The notes: generated by a model not told the origin, from the sequence alone. A stretch of 64,000 bases of DNA from Latrodectus hesperus (GCA_037975125.1 CM075858.1:65386140-65450139); one strand, 5' to 3'; counted from the stretch's first letter, positions 1 to 11,989 are shown. Program-made: numbers and translations.

Positions 1-1084
1 GTGTTAAAAGAGAAAGAGTGCAATTGCAAACTTTTTTTTTGTTGATATTAATGAAACTGATGGAAACATTTTTCCTCCGAGATCTTGACCTGTGAATGAA
101 TAAAGACAAACATTTGGCAATAGTTCGAAAAGGAGACATTTTGTTTCTATAATTTTTTTTTACTTTTGAATATGCCGTTGTTTCCAACAAGACGAGCATT
201 TATTCGCCAAAAAAAATGACCTTACTCCTTGTAATTTAGAACTTATTTTCCAAGTTTAAATAAATGTTTTAATGTGGTAGTTGCGAGATTAGTGTTCATT
301 TTTTAACATCAGCGGAAAAACAAAAATGTAAATTTTTTTGCGAATATTTTTTATTGTTTTTAATTATTTTGTTGTTATAGCACAACTTATGCTCAAGACT
401 CACTAAAATGAAATTCATATATCAAAACATTTAACTTAGCAAACATTTTCCTGAGCCTTTTAAATTTCACAATAATCTGACATTTATAAATCGAAACTTT
501 ATTGTAGTAATATTACAATCCAATGAGCAAAAATTAGATAGTCTTACTGAGTTGGTTCTAATGATATTTGACTGTGTCAAATTAAAGTTGTATTTGCATT
601 TATTTAAGCAATTTTATTATTATTATTTCGAAATTGTACATTTATTTAAAAAAAAAATTACCCTTATCAATAACGATCATTTAAAATTAGAACTACTTTT
701 TTTTCAAAAATAAATTTATTCATTTATTTGTAAAAACAATGTTATCTCAACATTGAAAAATTGTAGTAAAAGATAGTTGCTGAGAAAAAAACTTGAAGTA
801 AACTGTTGATTACACAAATTCCTTTAAAATAAAATATTTGATTTTGTACAAATTGTGGAGAGACTATTTAAAGAATATGGAATACTTTTCTGTGGGGCTA
901 AGTTGTTGACTCTTTGAAAAATGTTTTATATTACTAAAATAGAGAGAGTTATAAAGAAATTTATTTAGAATAGAAAATCCGATCAAGTAGATTTTATAAA
1001 TGAAGCAATTTAAAAATGTATGTAAGAATATTTAATTTTTTTACTGTATATCCAATATAAACAGAATCATAGTTAGTGATCAAT
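1..1084. other. AT-rich gene-free stretch
   Basis: This is low-GC sequence with many T and A runs and no credible ORF, RNA gene or mobile element. The last 250 bp may contain a worn extra unit of the tandem array that follows, but the similarity is too weak to claim. Confidence 0.6.
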
Positions 1085-1920
1085 ATCCCGCAGGATGTCT
1101 TAGATGAGGTTTAGGAAGCTTAATCAAATTTGTAAATATCCAAGTACAATTCTGTTTATAACGACTATGTTTTCAATTGTATAAATACTTAAGTTTATTA
1201 CTTAAAAGCTTAAATCAATGGATTTTTTTTTTACAAAACTGAACAATAAATATATAAAATGTTGGTATACTAAAGAGTCTCAAAGTCCTGAAGTCTGATT
1301 TACACTTTGAAGTTAGAAAACCTTATTTTTATAACAGTTCAAAATCTATGTTATGTTAAAAATCATTTTTATAGCTAAATAAACTAACAGGAAGTTATAG
1401 GTGGTTTAGAAAACTAAATGAAGTATAATTTCTCTCCAATTATTAAAGAATATTTTCAACTGCATGAAGGAGAGTTTTTTCCAAATGTTACAATGATTCA
1501 TTTTCTTCCTACTTCAGAATGATAAATGTATAAAATATGAAAAATACCATCTCAAATTCCTAAAATCTAGTTTAAACTTTGGAATGGACAGTATTTTCTT
1601 GTTTACTGTCAAAAAAATCTGTGTGTTGTATCACATTAGAATCATAATTAATAAACAGATTATTTTAAACTTTAGATAGCTTAGAAAATTCAATGATATT
1701 TAATTTATTTCCAAGTACATTGCTATTATTAAGGACAATGTTTTCAAGTACACAGAACTAAGTTTTTAACTTAAACTAAAAATTTCAATTGTTGTATTTT
1801 TTTTAGTACAACAGAACGATAAATATATAAAATGTTGGCATTCAAAAGAGTCCTAAAATCTAATTTATACTTCGAAGTGGGAAAGCCTCGCCTTTTATAC
1901 AGAAGCCAAAATCTATGTTA
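1085..1920. repeat. Degenerate tandem array, period ~285 bp, three units
   Basis: Three units share ordered landmarks. The motif GAACAATAAATATATAAAAT at 1241 recurs as GAATGATAAATGTATAAAAT near 1517 and as GAACGATAAATATATAAAAT near 1814. Each is followed by a segment resembling TCCTAAAATCTAATTTAYACTTYGAAGT, and the first and third also end in CAAAATCTATGTTAT. Spacings are about 276 and 297 bp. Units 1 and 3 also align upstream of the landmark through a CCAAGTACA word. Divergence is high, so the duplications are old. The third unit runs straight into the GC-richer island that starts near 1870. Confidence 0.7.
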
Positions 1921-2920
1921 TCTGTCCATCGGGAGCGACTCTTGCCAAGCAATCTAAAAAGATATCCCCTAATCTGTTTCGCGGCCTTTAATGCCAGATC
2001 CTCACCCTCCGCTACGGAATCAAATGTTGGGATGGGTGAGAAGAGTCAAGGAGATGAAGAAGAAAGCAATTGCAGCACCGACTTTCCGCAGAGTCCCTGG
2101 TAGAGGGTGAAGTCAGTAATGAGTCATTAGTCAAACCAGGCTTAAGAGCTTATATAAGCTCCCGGTACCCCATTACGGATCGAGGAGACGAAAAACGATA
2201 ACAATTACAATGCCCCCTTCTTCTTCTGCCCTCGTAGGAAAGGGATATATATCCGGAAAGTGCAAGGGGGGTCTCCGGTCACGAAGAATCGGATGGAGGC
2301 TAATGGTTAGGTGTGCTCTCATACTCGCAAGGACTGCTTCCTTCCAAGAAAGCAGAGGTGTCATTACCTGGAGTGGCGAAGAATCCGGCACTGTTCGGCA
2401 GTCTTAACCTTTTCTCGTTCTCTCTTCACTTCATCCGGTATTCTCCCGGACATTAGCGTCCATTGTGAAAGTCAAATGGGAGTTGTGGGGGTTTTTTCTT
2501 TCCTCATCACTTTCTTGACGCGAAACTTTTCAAAAGATCCGACGTTGTCCCTCACGATGTCAATTTCTTGTTCTTTATTTTTTTTATTCTTTTTACTCCT
2601 CTTTCTTCTCATTTCTTTCCTTTTAGTCTATATATATTTTTTGTTTTCTTCTGTGATCTCTTGATTTCCGGAGAGGTAAGGACTGTGTGGTGTTCGAAAA
2701 CTAGACATACAGTACATTCACGGAAAGTACTTTCCTAGTGGCACGTCTTGTGGTTCTTCTGTCAAATCAATTCTTTTTTTTTTTTTTTTACTTTTCCCTC
2801 CCTCTTTTTTTGCCTCCTTTTCCGAGTTGTAATTCCCATGAAATAATAAAATGGAAAGGGAGAAGTGGAAAGAAGAAAAAAAAGAAGTTGGAAATTCAGC
2901 TGATCGCTGTTTCGTAGAGT
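1870..2920. promoter_or_regulatory. GC-elevated non-coding island, candidate cis-regulatory element
   Basis: Complex sequence with clearly higher GC than its surroundings, ending in a pyrimidine-rich tract at about 2540-2665 and long T runs. A T-box half-site-like AGGTGTG lies at 2309-2315. Short ORFs exist on both strands but resemble no protein I know and overlap one another, so I do not call a gene. The enhancer role is inferred from composition and from the basonuclin exon in the same window. Confidence 0.35.
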
Positions 2921-3482
2921 GCTCTGACTTTTTTTTTTCATAGTTTCACTTTATTTGCAAACTTTGTCATCATGTTTTTGAATTTTTTTTCATTGTTAAA
3001 ATTTAAAAAGAATCGAGAAAAAAAGCACCTATAGAAACCAAATTTTCTGCCATAATCATCAAGTACTTTGAGCTTTCTCTATTTGTCTGAAAAAATAAAG
3101 TAATTCCCAACCTAAAATAATTCCAAAATTTGCTTTTTGAATGATTTGCTATAATTCCGACATCTGATTGATTATTTAATATCTTTAATACTATGATAAG
3201 CTTCAAAAACTTTGAAGCTGAATATAAAAATGATATCAAAACTAATTTAATCTAGAATTTTGTATTAAAAATTAATTAAAACGCGCGCGTATTTTGTCTG
3301 AAGAAAAACATAGATTCAAATTAAGTGAAAAATTTTAAAATATCATTATCTTTTTTGAAGGTTCACTTTATCCTGTAGTTATATTCAGTTTAAACATGCT
3401 ATTTATATTTGCTGTAATTATTATTTTAAAGATTAAAACTTCCATATTATGTTTCGTTTATATAAAATTAAATTATTTTTTT
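2921..3482. other. AT-rich stretch with a short CG alternation
   Basis: Low-complexity AT-rich DNA. The only standout is ACGCGCGCGT at 3281-3290, a self-complementary alternating CG word in an otherwise CpG-poor stretch. Confidence 0.5.
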
Positions 3483-3785
3483 CCAACGGTGGGTACTTGG
3501 GTGACGAACCCTTTGCCACAACAAGGCCAGAAACTGCTACTCATTTGTCGTTACCCAGCGGGCACTTGTGAACCAAGTCACGGAGGCGAGTAGCATTACA
3601 CGCGCCATACCACCATAAATCCGTTTATAGGGTAGGCCACATTCCATACATCATCACAGAAGAAAGGACTGAGAAACACAGAGAGAACAGAGAAAGAAAG
3701 TTAACATCCATGCCCTAACGGGACTCGAACCCGAGACCCACAGCTCAGGAGTCAGGAGCGCTAACCACTCAGCCATCGGTCGGTT
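3483..3785 (-). mobile_element. tRNA-derived SINE, family A (minus strand)
   Basis: Read on the minus strand, the element begins with a tRNA-like head. An A box, TGGCTGAGTGG, lies at 3765-3775 and a B box, GGTTCGAGTCC, at 3721-3731, the two parts of an internal RNA polymerase III promoter. After the head come a GGGCATGGATGT word and a purine/pyrimidine-biased body that includes the CCGTTTATAGGGTAGG segment shared with the SINEs at 21.5 and 29.9 kb. The last ~130 bp, towards 3483, differ from those elements, so this is a sister family with a different tail. No clear target-site duplication was found. Confidence 0.75.
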
Positions 3786-4440
3786 TTTTTTTATGATTAT
3801 AATTGTTACAATTTTTTGTTCGTGGTTCATAATTTAGGAATAGTTCAATTCAACTCGCACTTCAGGAGGGGATACTTCTAAGGGTTTGAAATACATGAAA
3901 AATGTAGGTACCGATCAAGTATAAAATGTTAAGCCAAATCAAACAATAAACTGGCATTTTTTAAGTTTCGCTGCATCTAGAATCGAATGACAAACAGTTT
4001 GGCCATGAACCACAGTTCATGAACAGTTCCCACCTTGCGAAAGTTTGCATTTCTTCAGAATCCGCTTTAAACTGTATTCCTTGCAAAACTTAGCTCTTAC
4101 ATGAAAAAGACCCTTGAAAAGCGAACAAATGTGTTTGAAACTTAGCGTTTTTTTTATTTATTTTATTTTTTTATTTTTTTTTAAACTAAGATGTTTATTT
4201 TTTCAAAATAATGTACAAAATATCGTTTCTTAAGTTTTAAGTCTCATGCTGCAAATACAGAATTTTCCGCAACATGTGATCCTTATAAATTTGCAGCAGT
4301 TTGTGAAAATTTTTGATAAAATATCAATTTTGTTTCTTTTTCCTAACTTATCTTGATTAACGTAAAAAGAGCGCAACAGTAAGCTGATAAATTACAATAG
4401 GACACTTACAATATAATTTCAATATGAATCTTTTTCTAGA
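3786..4440. other. AT-rich gene-free stretch
   Basis: Mixed AT-rich DNA, slightly more complex between 3840 and 4100, then T-rich homopolymer runs. No gene or element recognised. Confidence 0.5.
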
Positions 4441-4800
4441 GTAGAACAGGACTATTTACTTAAGGAGGTTGCTGTTCTATTCTGTGGTGGTCAATCACGG
4501 CGAATGAAGCTGTTCAGAGCTGTGATGACGAAATTATCCTTTCGCGCTCCCCCTTCGGGCTCCGAATCATTAACTACTCTAATTCTGTCATTTCCACTTC
4601 ATTACATTGCACTCTCTCACTCTCTCAAGATCGTTTGTCGCTCTGCCATAGGCTCTTCATCGTTGCCATTTATTACAATTCAAGATATCAATCCAATTGC
4701 TTAATATTTCAGTGGATTCGGGATTTATCGTTTGGTATCCCGGCAAGAAAATCGTTTTTATCTCGTCAAATTACATTTCTTTCCTTCGAATGTCACTACT
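4441..4800. promoter_or_regulatory. Small GC-elevated island
   Basis: Complex sequence with a CTCT-rich segment near 4610-4630, ending against the TA microsatellite. It is similar in character to the other islands and carries no supported coding frame. The regulatory role is an inference. Confidence 0.28.
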
Positions 4801-4808
4801 TGTGGTTC

Positions 4809-4811
<3 letters not shown>

Positions 4812-4881
<70 letters not shown>
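4812..4881. repeat. (TA)n microsatellite, ~70 bp
   Basis: Uninterrupted TA dinucleotide run. Tyr-Ile repeat ORFs across it are artefacts. Confidence 0.95.
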
Positions 4882-4884
<3 letters not shown>

Positions 4885-6395
4885 GAAATCTCTCAAAAGA
4901 TATTTAAGAAATTTAATGCATAAAATATCATGAAAGATAAGTCTTATAAGATATTTTTTGATAAATTAAAACTTTGAAGATTAAAAGAATAAATTCGATT
5001 GTTAAACTAATTTTACACAAAGGTTTTCTCTTTTTCACTAAAAGATTGTTGAAGAAGAGTAAATATTAATTTCTTTTTTATAATAGACTATTATCTTCTT
5101 TATTATTCACCGAAGACAGTTGATAAGAATTTACTAGAAATTATGTAAATATATTGCCAGAAAAATATTTTTGGCAAATGGAATCTTATTAATTGGTAAA
5201 ATAAATGATATTTTACAAGAAATATGCAAAAAAAGGAATAATTTAACTCATTCATTAATAAATTTTTTAATCTCTCAGAAGTTACTCTGACCTTATGATA
5301 AAACTCTTCTTTATATATATTGTCTCTGGTTTGATTTGCCTTTCTATAGAACAATGGATTGAGTTGTGTATCTGCATCTCTTGTTCTACAGAGCTGACAG
5401 GGTCTGTGCTCCGGAATTTTCTGTATTAGTAGTTTCTTCCATTGGAAAGCGTGCAATTGCGATGCTAATTATAAAAATAACCAACTAAATGTAAACATTA
5501 CGAGATAAATGTTAAAAAAAAAGCCTCTCACACATTTAGTAGAATTGGCTTTTATGTGGAAAAAATGTTATTGCAGTTGAATAATTGATAATTGTTTTCA
5601 AGCATTAATATAATTTAAAATATAAACCTAACGTTGTAAAATATTGTTTAAAATTTTAATTGTTTTAATCTTTAAATAATAGAAAATCCAAAGTAATTTA
5701 TTAGATTCAAGTCTGAATTATAGCAAAAAAATTGTGCATAAAATATTATAAAATATGGAAAACACTATTTATCATTGAAAGTTGTATTAATTTATGTGTG
5801 TGTGTGAATCATACTTCCTCACATGAAATATATATCAATGCATTCTATTTAATTAAGTAGCATGATATAAAAGTATTTCTTTACAAATGTTTTATTTCGA
5901 TAGAATTTTTTTTCAAAAATATAAAAAAGCATATGATAACACTCAATTTATCAGATATGAAAATGCACTTGATTTACTTTAAGCATAGAATTTTTAATTA
6001 CAAATATCCTTCCTTTTTTCTTATTCAATCAGTTGTAATCTGAAATGAGTAAAAGCATACGAAAACATCACAATTCCATTGCTGGTTTAATAATTTAAAA
6101 TGTTTATTGAAATATACACAAAACTTAAATTTTAATATTTTATAGGCAAAGAATCTTTTATAATGTTGGCAATTTTTTCCCATCAGATTTTCTTTGCGCT
6201 TGCTTAAGTCCTATAGACAAAAATATTCTTAATCACATAATGATTAAAGTCCAATTCTTTCCGATGAGTAAATAAAATAAAAAATAAAGACTAATTCCTT
6301 TTATTAATTAAATAAGTACCATGTGTAAGAATTGTAGATTTTAGAAATATACTCTTTTAATATGTTTAAAAAAATAACAATAAAGACTGCAATAT
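4882..6395. other. AT-rich gene-free stretch
   Basis: Mostly AT-rich and featureless. A more complex patch at about 5280-5470 is open on the minus strand for 117 codons, but the product resembles nothing I recognise and its C-terminal half is AT-driven, so it is not called as a gene. Confidence 0.5.
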
Positions 6396-6830
6396 TCCAT
6401 CTTGTATTGACGTTAGGTTGCTGATTCTCAATCCCACACCCGGTTGTTTGTGTATGAAAGGACAGAAACTTGATCCCTGGGTAAATCAAACCGCGGAAAG
6501 AACATCAAGTACCCTCTTAACGGAGTCTAAATCGAAGTGTCTTGTCTTTTTTTCACCTGAGCAAACGGCGACATTCAAACTCTAGTGGGAAACCCCAAAG
6601 ATCAAGCGAAAATGGCAAGTTGCTCTCTTGGTAGTTTGTCCTTCTGCTTGGAGTCATAAGTGTGGTAAAAGGCGTGTTGTGTTGACACAGGGTCCATTTG
6701 CTGTCTCGTCCTATAAATAGGATTCTGGGAGGTCCCGAGGACCAAGAGCTTGTTGAGACGACACGGTGTTTACTCCCCGCGTCAAAGCAGAATGGAATGA
6801 CATTATGGGATTTTTATGTATGTACTCTGC
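6396..6830. promoter_or_regulatory. GC-elevated island with a perfect MEF2-type word
   Basis: Non-repetitive, GC-richer sequence. At 6711-6720 it contains CTATAAATAG, which fits the MEF2 consensus YTAWWWWTAR exactly and could also read as a TATA box. No ORF of note. It is followed directly by a degenerate tandem array. Candidate enhancer, by inference. Confidence 0.35.
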
Positions 6831-6889
6831 CAGACACCTGGTTTCCTATATATATTTTTTAATAGAAGCACTTGAAGTTGGTGTTTCCC

Positions 6890-7930
6890 GCTTTCGAGAA
6901 GCATTAAAAATTGTGTGTGTGATTTGACTTTGTAGTATATTAACCCTTTCTCTCACTTTCTTTCCGGGCATCAAGAATTTTGATATTCAGTGTATATGAT
7001 GAAGCAAAAACAGTATATTCAAAGTTTTCTGGCTAAAAAGATGTGTTTGTTTTTGGTATTTCTTGTGCATTAGAGAAACCTTCGAGCGTGTTAAAAATTG
7101 ATTTGACTTGGTTGTAAATTAATCTTTCGTCGCTTTTCTTTACCCAAGTCTAGAATTTTGTCTCTTTTTAATGTCTAAATATTTTTTTCATTTTAAGATT
7201 GAAGCAAACAAAGTGAATGACTAAAAAAATTGAGAACCTTCAGTTTCGTTAAGAAAAAAATTGGAATTTGATCTTGCTATAATCCTTAACCTCTTTTCTT
7301 TAAACAGTCAAGAATTATGGTATTTAGTAGATATTTTATTCTGTATTTTCATGTTAGGATAAAACACAAAAAGTGTATCCCAATTTTTTTATATACTAAA
7401 AGCTTAACGTTTCTTATATTCAAGAGGTTTTCTATCCACGTAAAAAATTGTGATTGGGCTTTGTTATTTATTATTCCCTTTTATTTTTTTCATTTCACAA
7501 ATTTGGAATTTTACTATATTTATATAATATCTAGTAAATGCATTATATTTTATGTTTAAGTATGAAACAAAAAAAATTTATCCAAAATTTCGTTCAGTTA
7601 AAAAGTTGTATTTTTTCTCTGGTTTCTCTTATTAGGAATGCCTTAGTTTCGTTAGGAATACCATTTGACTTTTTATTTTTCTAAAACTTTAGCTTTTCAT
7701 TTTTGCAACTCAAGAATGTTGGCATCTAGTTAAATTGAAATTGTTTCTCCTTCAGCTTAAAGACAAAGTACAAAAATTTGCACCCAAAGTTAAATTAAAC
7801 TTAAAATATTAGGTTCATTGTTGGTGTTTTTCGTATTTATAAGTAGCTCTAAATTTGTGATTTTACATTTTCTTCCTTCCTTTTCTTAATTCAAGAATTT
7901 TCGGCCTGTAAGTTTTAAATCTCATTATGA
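6890..7930. repeat. Degenerate tandem array, period ~160-210 bp, about five units
   Basis: The landmark TCAAGAATTTTG recurs in worn form near 6970, 7150, 7308, 7497, 7710 and 7888. Before it sits a pyrimidine-rich segment resembling CTTTCTTT. After it comes an AAGCAAAAACA/TATCCAAAAT segment and then GTTAAAAAGTTGTATTTG-like text; units begin with AAAATTGTGATTTGACTT-like sequence. The order is kept from unit to unit although identity is low. This is an old local amplification; the unit matches no mobile element I know. Confidence 0.65.
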
Positions 7931-8059
7931 TTAGACAGTTAAAACAACACTAAATATAGATAGATATATAGGTGATATTGGAACGACATTCTATATATAT
8001 CTGTTGTTGTATAATGCACAGCTACTAGGAGTTCCACTTTATCAGCACTATAAGAGGCT
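7931..8059. other. AT-rich spacer
   Basis: Short spacer with TATA-type words between the tandem array and the SINE; nothing else seen. Confidence 0.4.
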
Positions 8060-8337
8060 AGAATGATACCACTTTATCTAGTAGGGCACCCAGTGGGTGT
8101 GCCATCGTAATCCCGAAAGTTGGTCTTCGTAACTGAGAAGCAGGCACCAAGCAGGAAATCCCAGATGGCCTGCTATCCAAGGGGTGTCACTTCACAAAGA
8201 TGATAGTGAGACCATCACATATTTAACGTGATCCAGCCACCATTAGCGAACTCAATGGATTGGGTTGTGATTCTAACTCACTATCTTCCGATAATGATAA
8301 CGAACGTCTTAACCAACAAGGCCACGGCTGCCCAGTT
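8060..8337 (-). mobile_element. tRNA-derived SINE, family B (minus strand)
   Basis: The minus strand starts with a worn tRNA head, GGCCTTGTTGGTTAAGACG, followed by a decayed B box near 8265-8280. The body carries ATATTTAACGTGAT, CCACCATTAG and GAAGCAGGCACCAAG, shared in order with the copies at 9.8, 11.2 and 28.9 kb. Possible 7-bp flanking TTATCTA is too short to rely on. Confidence 0.7.
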
Positions 8338-9170
8338 ATCTATATTTTTTTGTATCTAGTTGATAATTAGAAGTGAATCTTTAAAATTCCATCATTCCAG
8401 TGTTGAGGAATAAAAAACTGGAATAATTTTCCTGCTATTTGAGGAATTATCTTCAAATTGGATGATTAGGAGTTTTCCAGATTTCCTCAAGAAAGTTTTT
8501 ATTATTTAAAAAATTCTGTGATGAAAATAACGTGACCTATATGTCAGCTACTTACAATACCATTAAATTAATTTCAGATAGTTGTGTGGATTCACTAAGT
8601 CAAAATGATCTTGATTGATTAACATTAAATTACTGAATATATGTAAATATTGTGAGATAGTTTTTTGAAAGTAATTATATTTTTAATATTTTTGTATCAA
8701 AATGGCAATGGAATATTTTTAAATATTTCCCATGAAAATATTTTTTTCTCTTTTATTATTTATTTTCGTGATTTTATACACATGTCTATAAGTACGTATT
8801 CTCAAATTCTGGAGTGTGTCGGAATAATCTTATTCATGAACTCATTTTGTTTTGCCTTGCATTTTGGCAGCGTAATTATCTTCTGTTAATTACATATGTA
8901 TGCATACATATACATATATAGAGAATTAAATCTAATGTATACAATTTTCATTACATAAAAGATTACGAAGTAAGGAAAGAATATTTGTGGCATATATTTA
9001 ATGCCTCTTATACATATTTATTATATTTAAATTTGATATTCTTTAAAATTAGATACTACTTTTGCACTAAGACTAAGATTATAACGTCACCAATCTCAAA
9101 TGATAATCATTATTTACTTCTGAGTTAATTAGGTCCATATTAGAACTTAAAAGAAGAAAAAAATAGTAAG
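8338..9170. other. AT-rich gene-free stretch
   Basis: AT-rich with ATG/CAT alternation near 8893-8920. No gene or element recognised. Confidence 0.5.
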
Positions 9171-9600
9171 CCAAATTTTGTTCTTTTACAGTCGGAATCA
9201 GATGTTAAATCGCAGGAATAATCCCATCTCTTTTAACACATGCTTTAATCAGGTGGTGGGATTAAATCGTTTTAACCCCATGTTGAAGATTTTTTTAACC
9301 TCAGGTCCTACTTTTATAGCCTTATCTGCCTGTCCCGATGGTGATTCCTATATCCGCGGCACTTTTTGATCTTCTCTGGGGTGGGGGGACATATGTATTC
9401 CCAGAGCGGGTGTTCTTAGGGGAATGTGGGGAAAAGATAGGGGAAAATTTTTAATTCAGTTCCGACACGCACATGGCCTCCTGGTACAAACGAGGCGACC
9501 CACCCGACAGATTGTGTAATCGGCTTTGTTAGGGAAATACTTTCTCACTTTTTCCCCCTGTCGGTGCCTTTTAATGCATGTTTTGCGGAATAGTTTTTTT
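9171..9600. promoter_or_regulatory. GC-elevated island with E-box and K50-homeodomain words
   Basis: GC-richer, non-repetitive sequence. A CAGGTG E-box at 9250-9255 lies 3 bp from GGATTA (TAATCC on the other strand, Otx/Bicoid class) at 9259-9264. A G-rich segment follows at about 9378-9450. No coding frame supported. Confidence 0.35.
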
Positions 9601-9814
9601 TATTTCCTGCCCTTTCCTTGTAAGAGTTTGTTGCCATTATCACATATTGATAGTGGATTGCTCTGTCACAACATGATAGTTTACTCAATATTCAAAATTT
9701 GATAAAGAATTCGTGTGAGAAAACCAAAATTGATAAAATAAAAATGATCACTGAGCTTTATTACATATAAAATGGTTTTCACACTGAAATTATATTTGGG
9801 GTTTTTTTTGGTCT

Positions 9815-10230
9815 GGTGGAAAAGGCACCAATCTCATGATGGTAAGTAGCAGGCTTCAAAAAAGGTCCAGTCAAAAACTGCTTATCGAGAGATCATAGGC
9901 ATATTAATAGCTCAGTTGGATCCAGTATCCACTCTGTTGCACCAGTATGCTTCCCTATACCTAGCCCTTAGTTGGGCTCTACCAATCAGATAGAAACAGC
10001 TGGGTGGAGTCTTCGTGACTTTGAAGCAGGGACCAAGTAGAAGACCCTCAATACTTGGCCTGTCACCTCCAGAGGTATCATTTCACTTGGAGAACATTGC
10101 GAACAAGCCCAATATGAACGTGCCTCAACCGCCATTAGATAACACGACGGCTCTTTAGTTAAGCCGGGATTCGAGTTTCCACCCTGTGATATAGCATGCT
10201 GTGGAGAGGCCAGCTCATGTTTTGACCTGC
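9815..10230 (-). mobile_element. tRNA-derived SINE, family B, longest copy (minus strand)
   Basis: This is the longest family-B copy. Reading on the minus strand, a GATTCGAGTTTCC-complementary B-box region lies near 10170-10180, followed by CCATTAG, AACGTG, CACTTGGAG, CAGAGGTATCATTTCAC and TTGGCCTG blocks (quoted on the plus strand), and finally a tail with GATCCAGTATCCACTCTGTTG. The blocks match those at 8.1, 11.2 and 28.9 kb in the same order. Ends are approximate and no target-site duplication was identified. Confidence 0.75.
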
Positions 10231-10950
10231 CACTTAATGTAGTTCAGAATAGCGAAGTGGTTGATTATGCTTAGTCAGTTGGAATAAGCAGTAATGCATA
10301 TAAGCTAGCTAAATCTATTTACTTAATCAATGTTATTATCACATAAGCTTAAAGTAGTTTACAATTATCTGAAATAATGTAATTAATTTTGAAAATCAAA
10401 TTATTTTTTGTGGGTTAATATAGCTTTACAAATGATAATCAAATCTTTTGTCAGAAGTTTAACATTTTGATGAAAAATGGTTGTTATTTTTACAAAAACA
10501 AATACACACACATACGTGTGTGCGAGCAATTTCTGTTTATCAATAATATATGTCGTATGTTTACTTATGTGTTACCAGTTATAAAACATTTAATATGAAA
10601 ATTTCTAAGAGAAAATAGGTTGCATGGGATATTTGAATAGTATATCGTTTCATTTGAAGAATTTTTTGAACAATTTTATAATTATATTAAAGGTTTTGGC
10701 TTAAGAAATCGATTAATTTAATCTGTTATAAAAATATTATGTTCAACTCATTTCCTTTAATAAAATTAAGCCTATTGAGTACTTTGTCAACATAAAGAGA
10801 AAAGAGTAGAATAACATATTTCTGACCAGAAAGCTAGTTATAAAAAATGGATTTGAACAAAATATGGAGATTTTGGGCAAAATTTTTTAATTTGACCAAA
10901 AGATTTAACTAGGACCTAAAATAAATGATTATATATTTTATATAAAATTA
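10231..10950. other. AT-rich gene-free stretch
   Basis: AT-rich, with a small CACACATACGTGTGTG alternating tract near 10507. Nothing else recognised. Confidence 0.5.
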
Positions 10951-10954
10951 TTTT

Positions 10955-11240
10955 AATCTTAAGTGCTTGGCTTATCAGGGTTTAGTAGTAAAACGAAACT
11001 CTTTGGAGTGGGAAGTCCTGGGTACAATTATTGCAGTTTTGGCAAACGGGAGAGGAATTATAGATTTCAAATTTCTACATGTCTCTTGAAGAGGCAGTTT
11101 GGAGTGTTCCAAATTTCCACCACTGTGACTTGTGAAAACGGCCATTTTTTATCAAGAGTTATCACATACATAGCATAAAGGTGCAAGTGTGCCCCGTATT
11201 ATACCTTAATTAACGAGTTTGGAATAAGAGTTACCACAGT
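10955..11240. repeat. Dispersed-repeat relic; 3' ~65 bp matches the insert at 30.06-30.28 kb
   Basis: From about 11178 the text GGTGCAAGTGTGCCCCGTA...GTTTGGAATAAG aligns with GGTGCAGGCGAGTCCCGGA...GTTTGGAATACTC in the nested insertion near 30074. Both are preceded by an ACATACATAG word. The 220 bp before it are complex but unassigned. Confidence 0.45.
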
Positions 11241-11244
11241 AGAC

Positions 11245-11535
11245 AAAGTAATATGAGCCGAGGTATCTTGGTTAATTAAGACGTCGTTCTTTTCAGAAGA
11301 AAGTGATTTCGATTCCCACACAACACCGAAGATTGTCCTATTCGTTTATGGCATCCGGGTCACGTTAAATAGGTTGCAATGTCCTCCAAGTGAAAAATCT
11401 CTGAGGGTGGCAGGTCAAGTATTGAAGGGTTTTCTGGTCCTAAATTATGAAGACTCACATCCAGGAGTTAAATGGTAAAGCAGAATTCTAGGCTAGGCGC
11501 AAAGAAGTACGCCGGTGTACACACAGAAACCAAAA
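11245..11535 (+). mobile_element. tRNA-derived SINE, family B (plus strand)
   Basis: The plus strand shows a tRNA-like head, TATCTTGGTTAATTAAGACG, then a worn B box GATTTCGATTCCC. The body contains CACGTTAAAT, GCAATGTCCTCCAAGTGA, GGTGGCAGG and TCAAGTATTGAAGGG, the reverse complements of the blocks in the copies at 8.1, 9.8 and 28.9 kb. This is the only family-B copy on this strand. Confidence 0.7.
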
Positions 11536-11589
11536 TCCTTCTCATATTCAATTGCTTTATACCGGCTTTCGTAAAGCTAAAGCGTAAAA

Positions 11590-11695
11590 TTAGTCTTTTA
11601 TGGTTCAATAGTACCTAGGATAGAACCTGGGCTTCTAAACTCTGAAGAGCGTGATTCTGGCAATAAGTCACGATGAGAACCTGCAAGTCATCATA
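11590..11695 (-). mobile_element. Possible tRNA-like SINE head (relic)
   Basis: On the minus strand a TATTGCCAGAATCACGC segment resembling an A box precedes AGGTTCTATCCT, a good B box. Body and ends cannot be traced, so it may be an old SINE head or a chance match. Confidence 0.35.
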
Positions 11696-11989
11696 TGACA
11701 TTTTTTTTCTGCTTTATTTACATTTATTTCTTTTACTATTCCTTATCGAGATATTCAGCCTGCCATGCCTTAAAATATTTTAAGGACACATAGCAGCTTA
11801 CATGAATCTTTCCGAGAATAGTTCTTTCAATCATTCGATTTTTATGTCAAAAATAGAAAAGATAGAGATTTCCTACAATTGTTGTTTCATTCATTAATCC
11901 ACAACACCAAAACCATTGTCAAACGCTTCATCTCTCAATCATTGGCGCGAAGTACCTTTTAATAAAAAAAATAAATAAATAAAATAAAA

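Noticed and set aside
5103..5456. 117-codon minus-strand ORF
   Set aside because: The first half looks mildly protein-like but matches nothing known to me; the second half is AT-driven.
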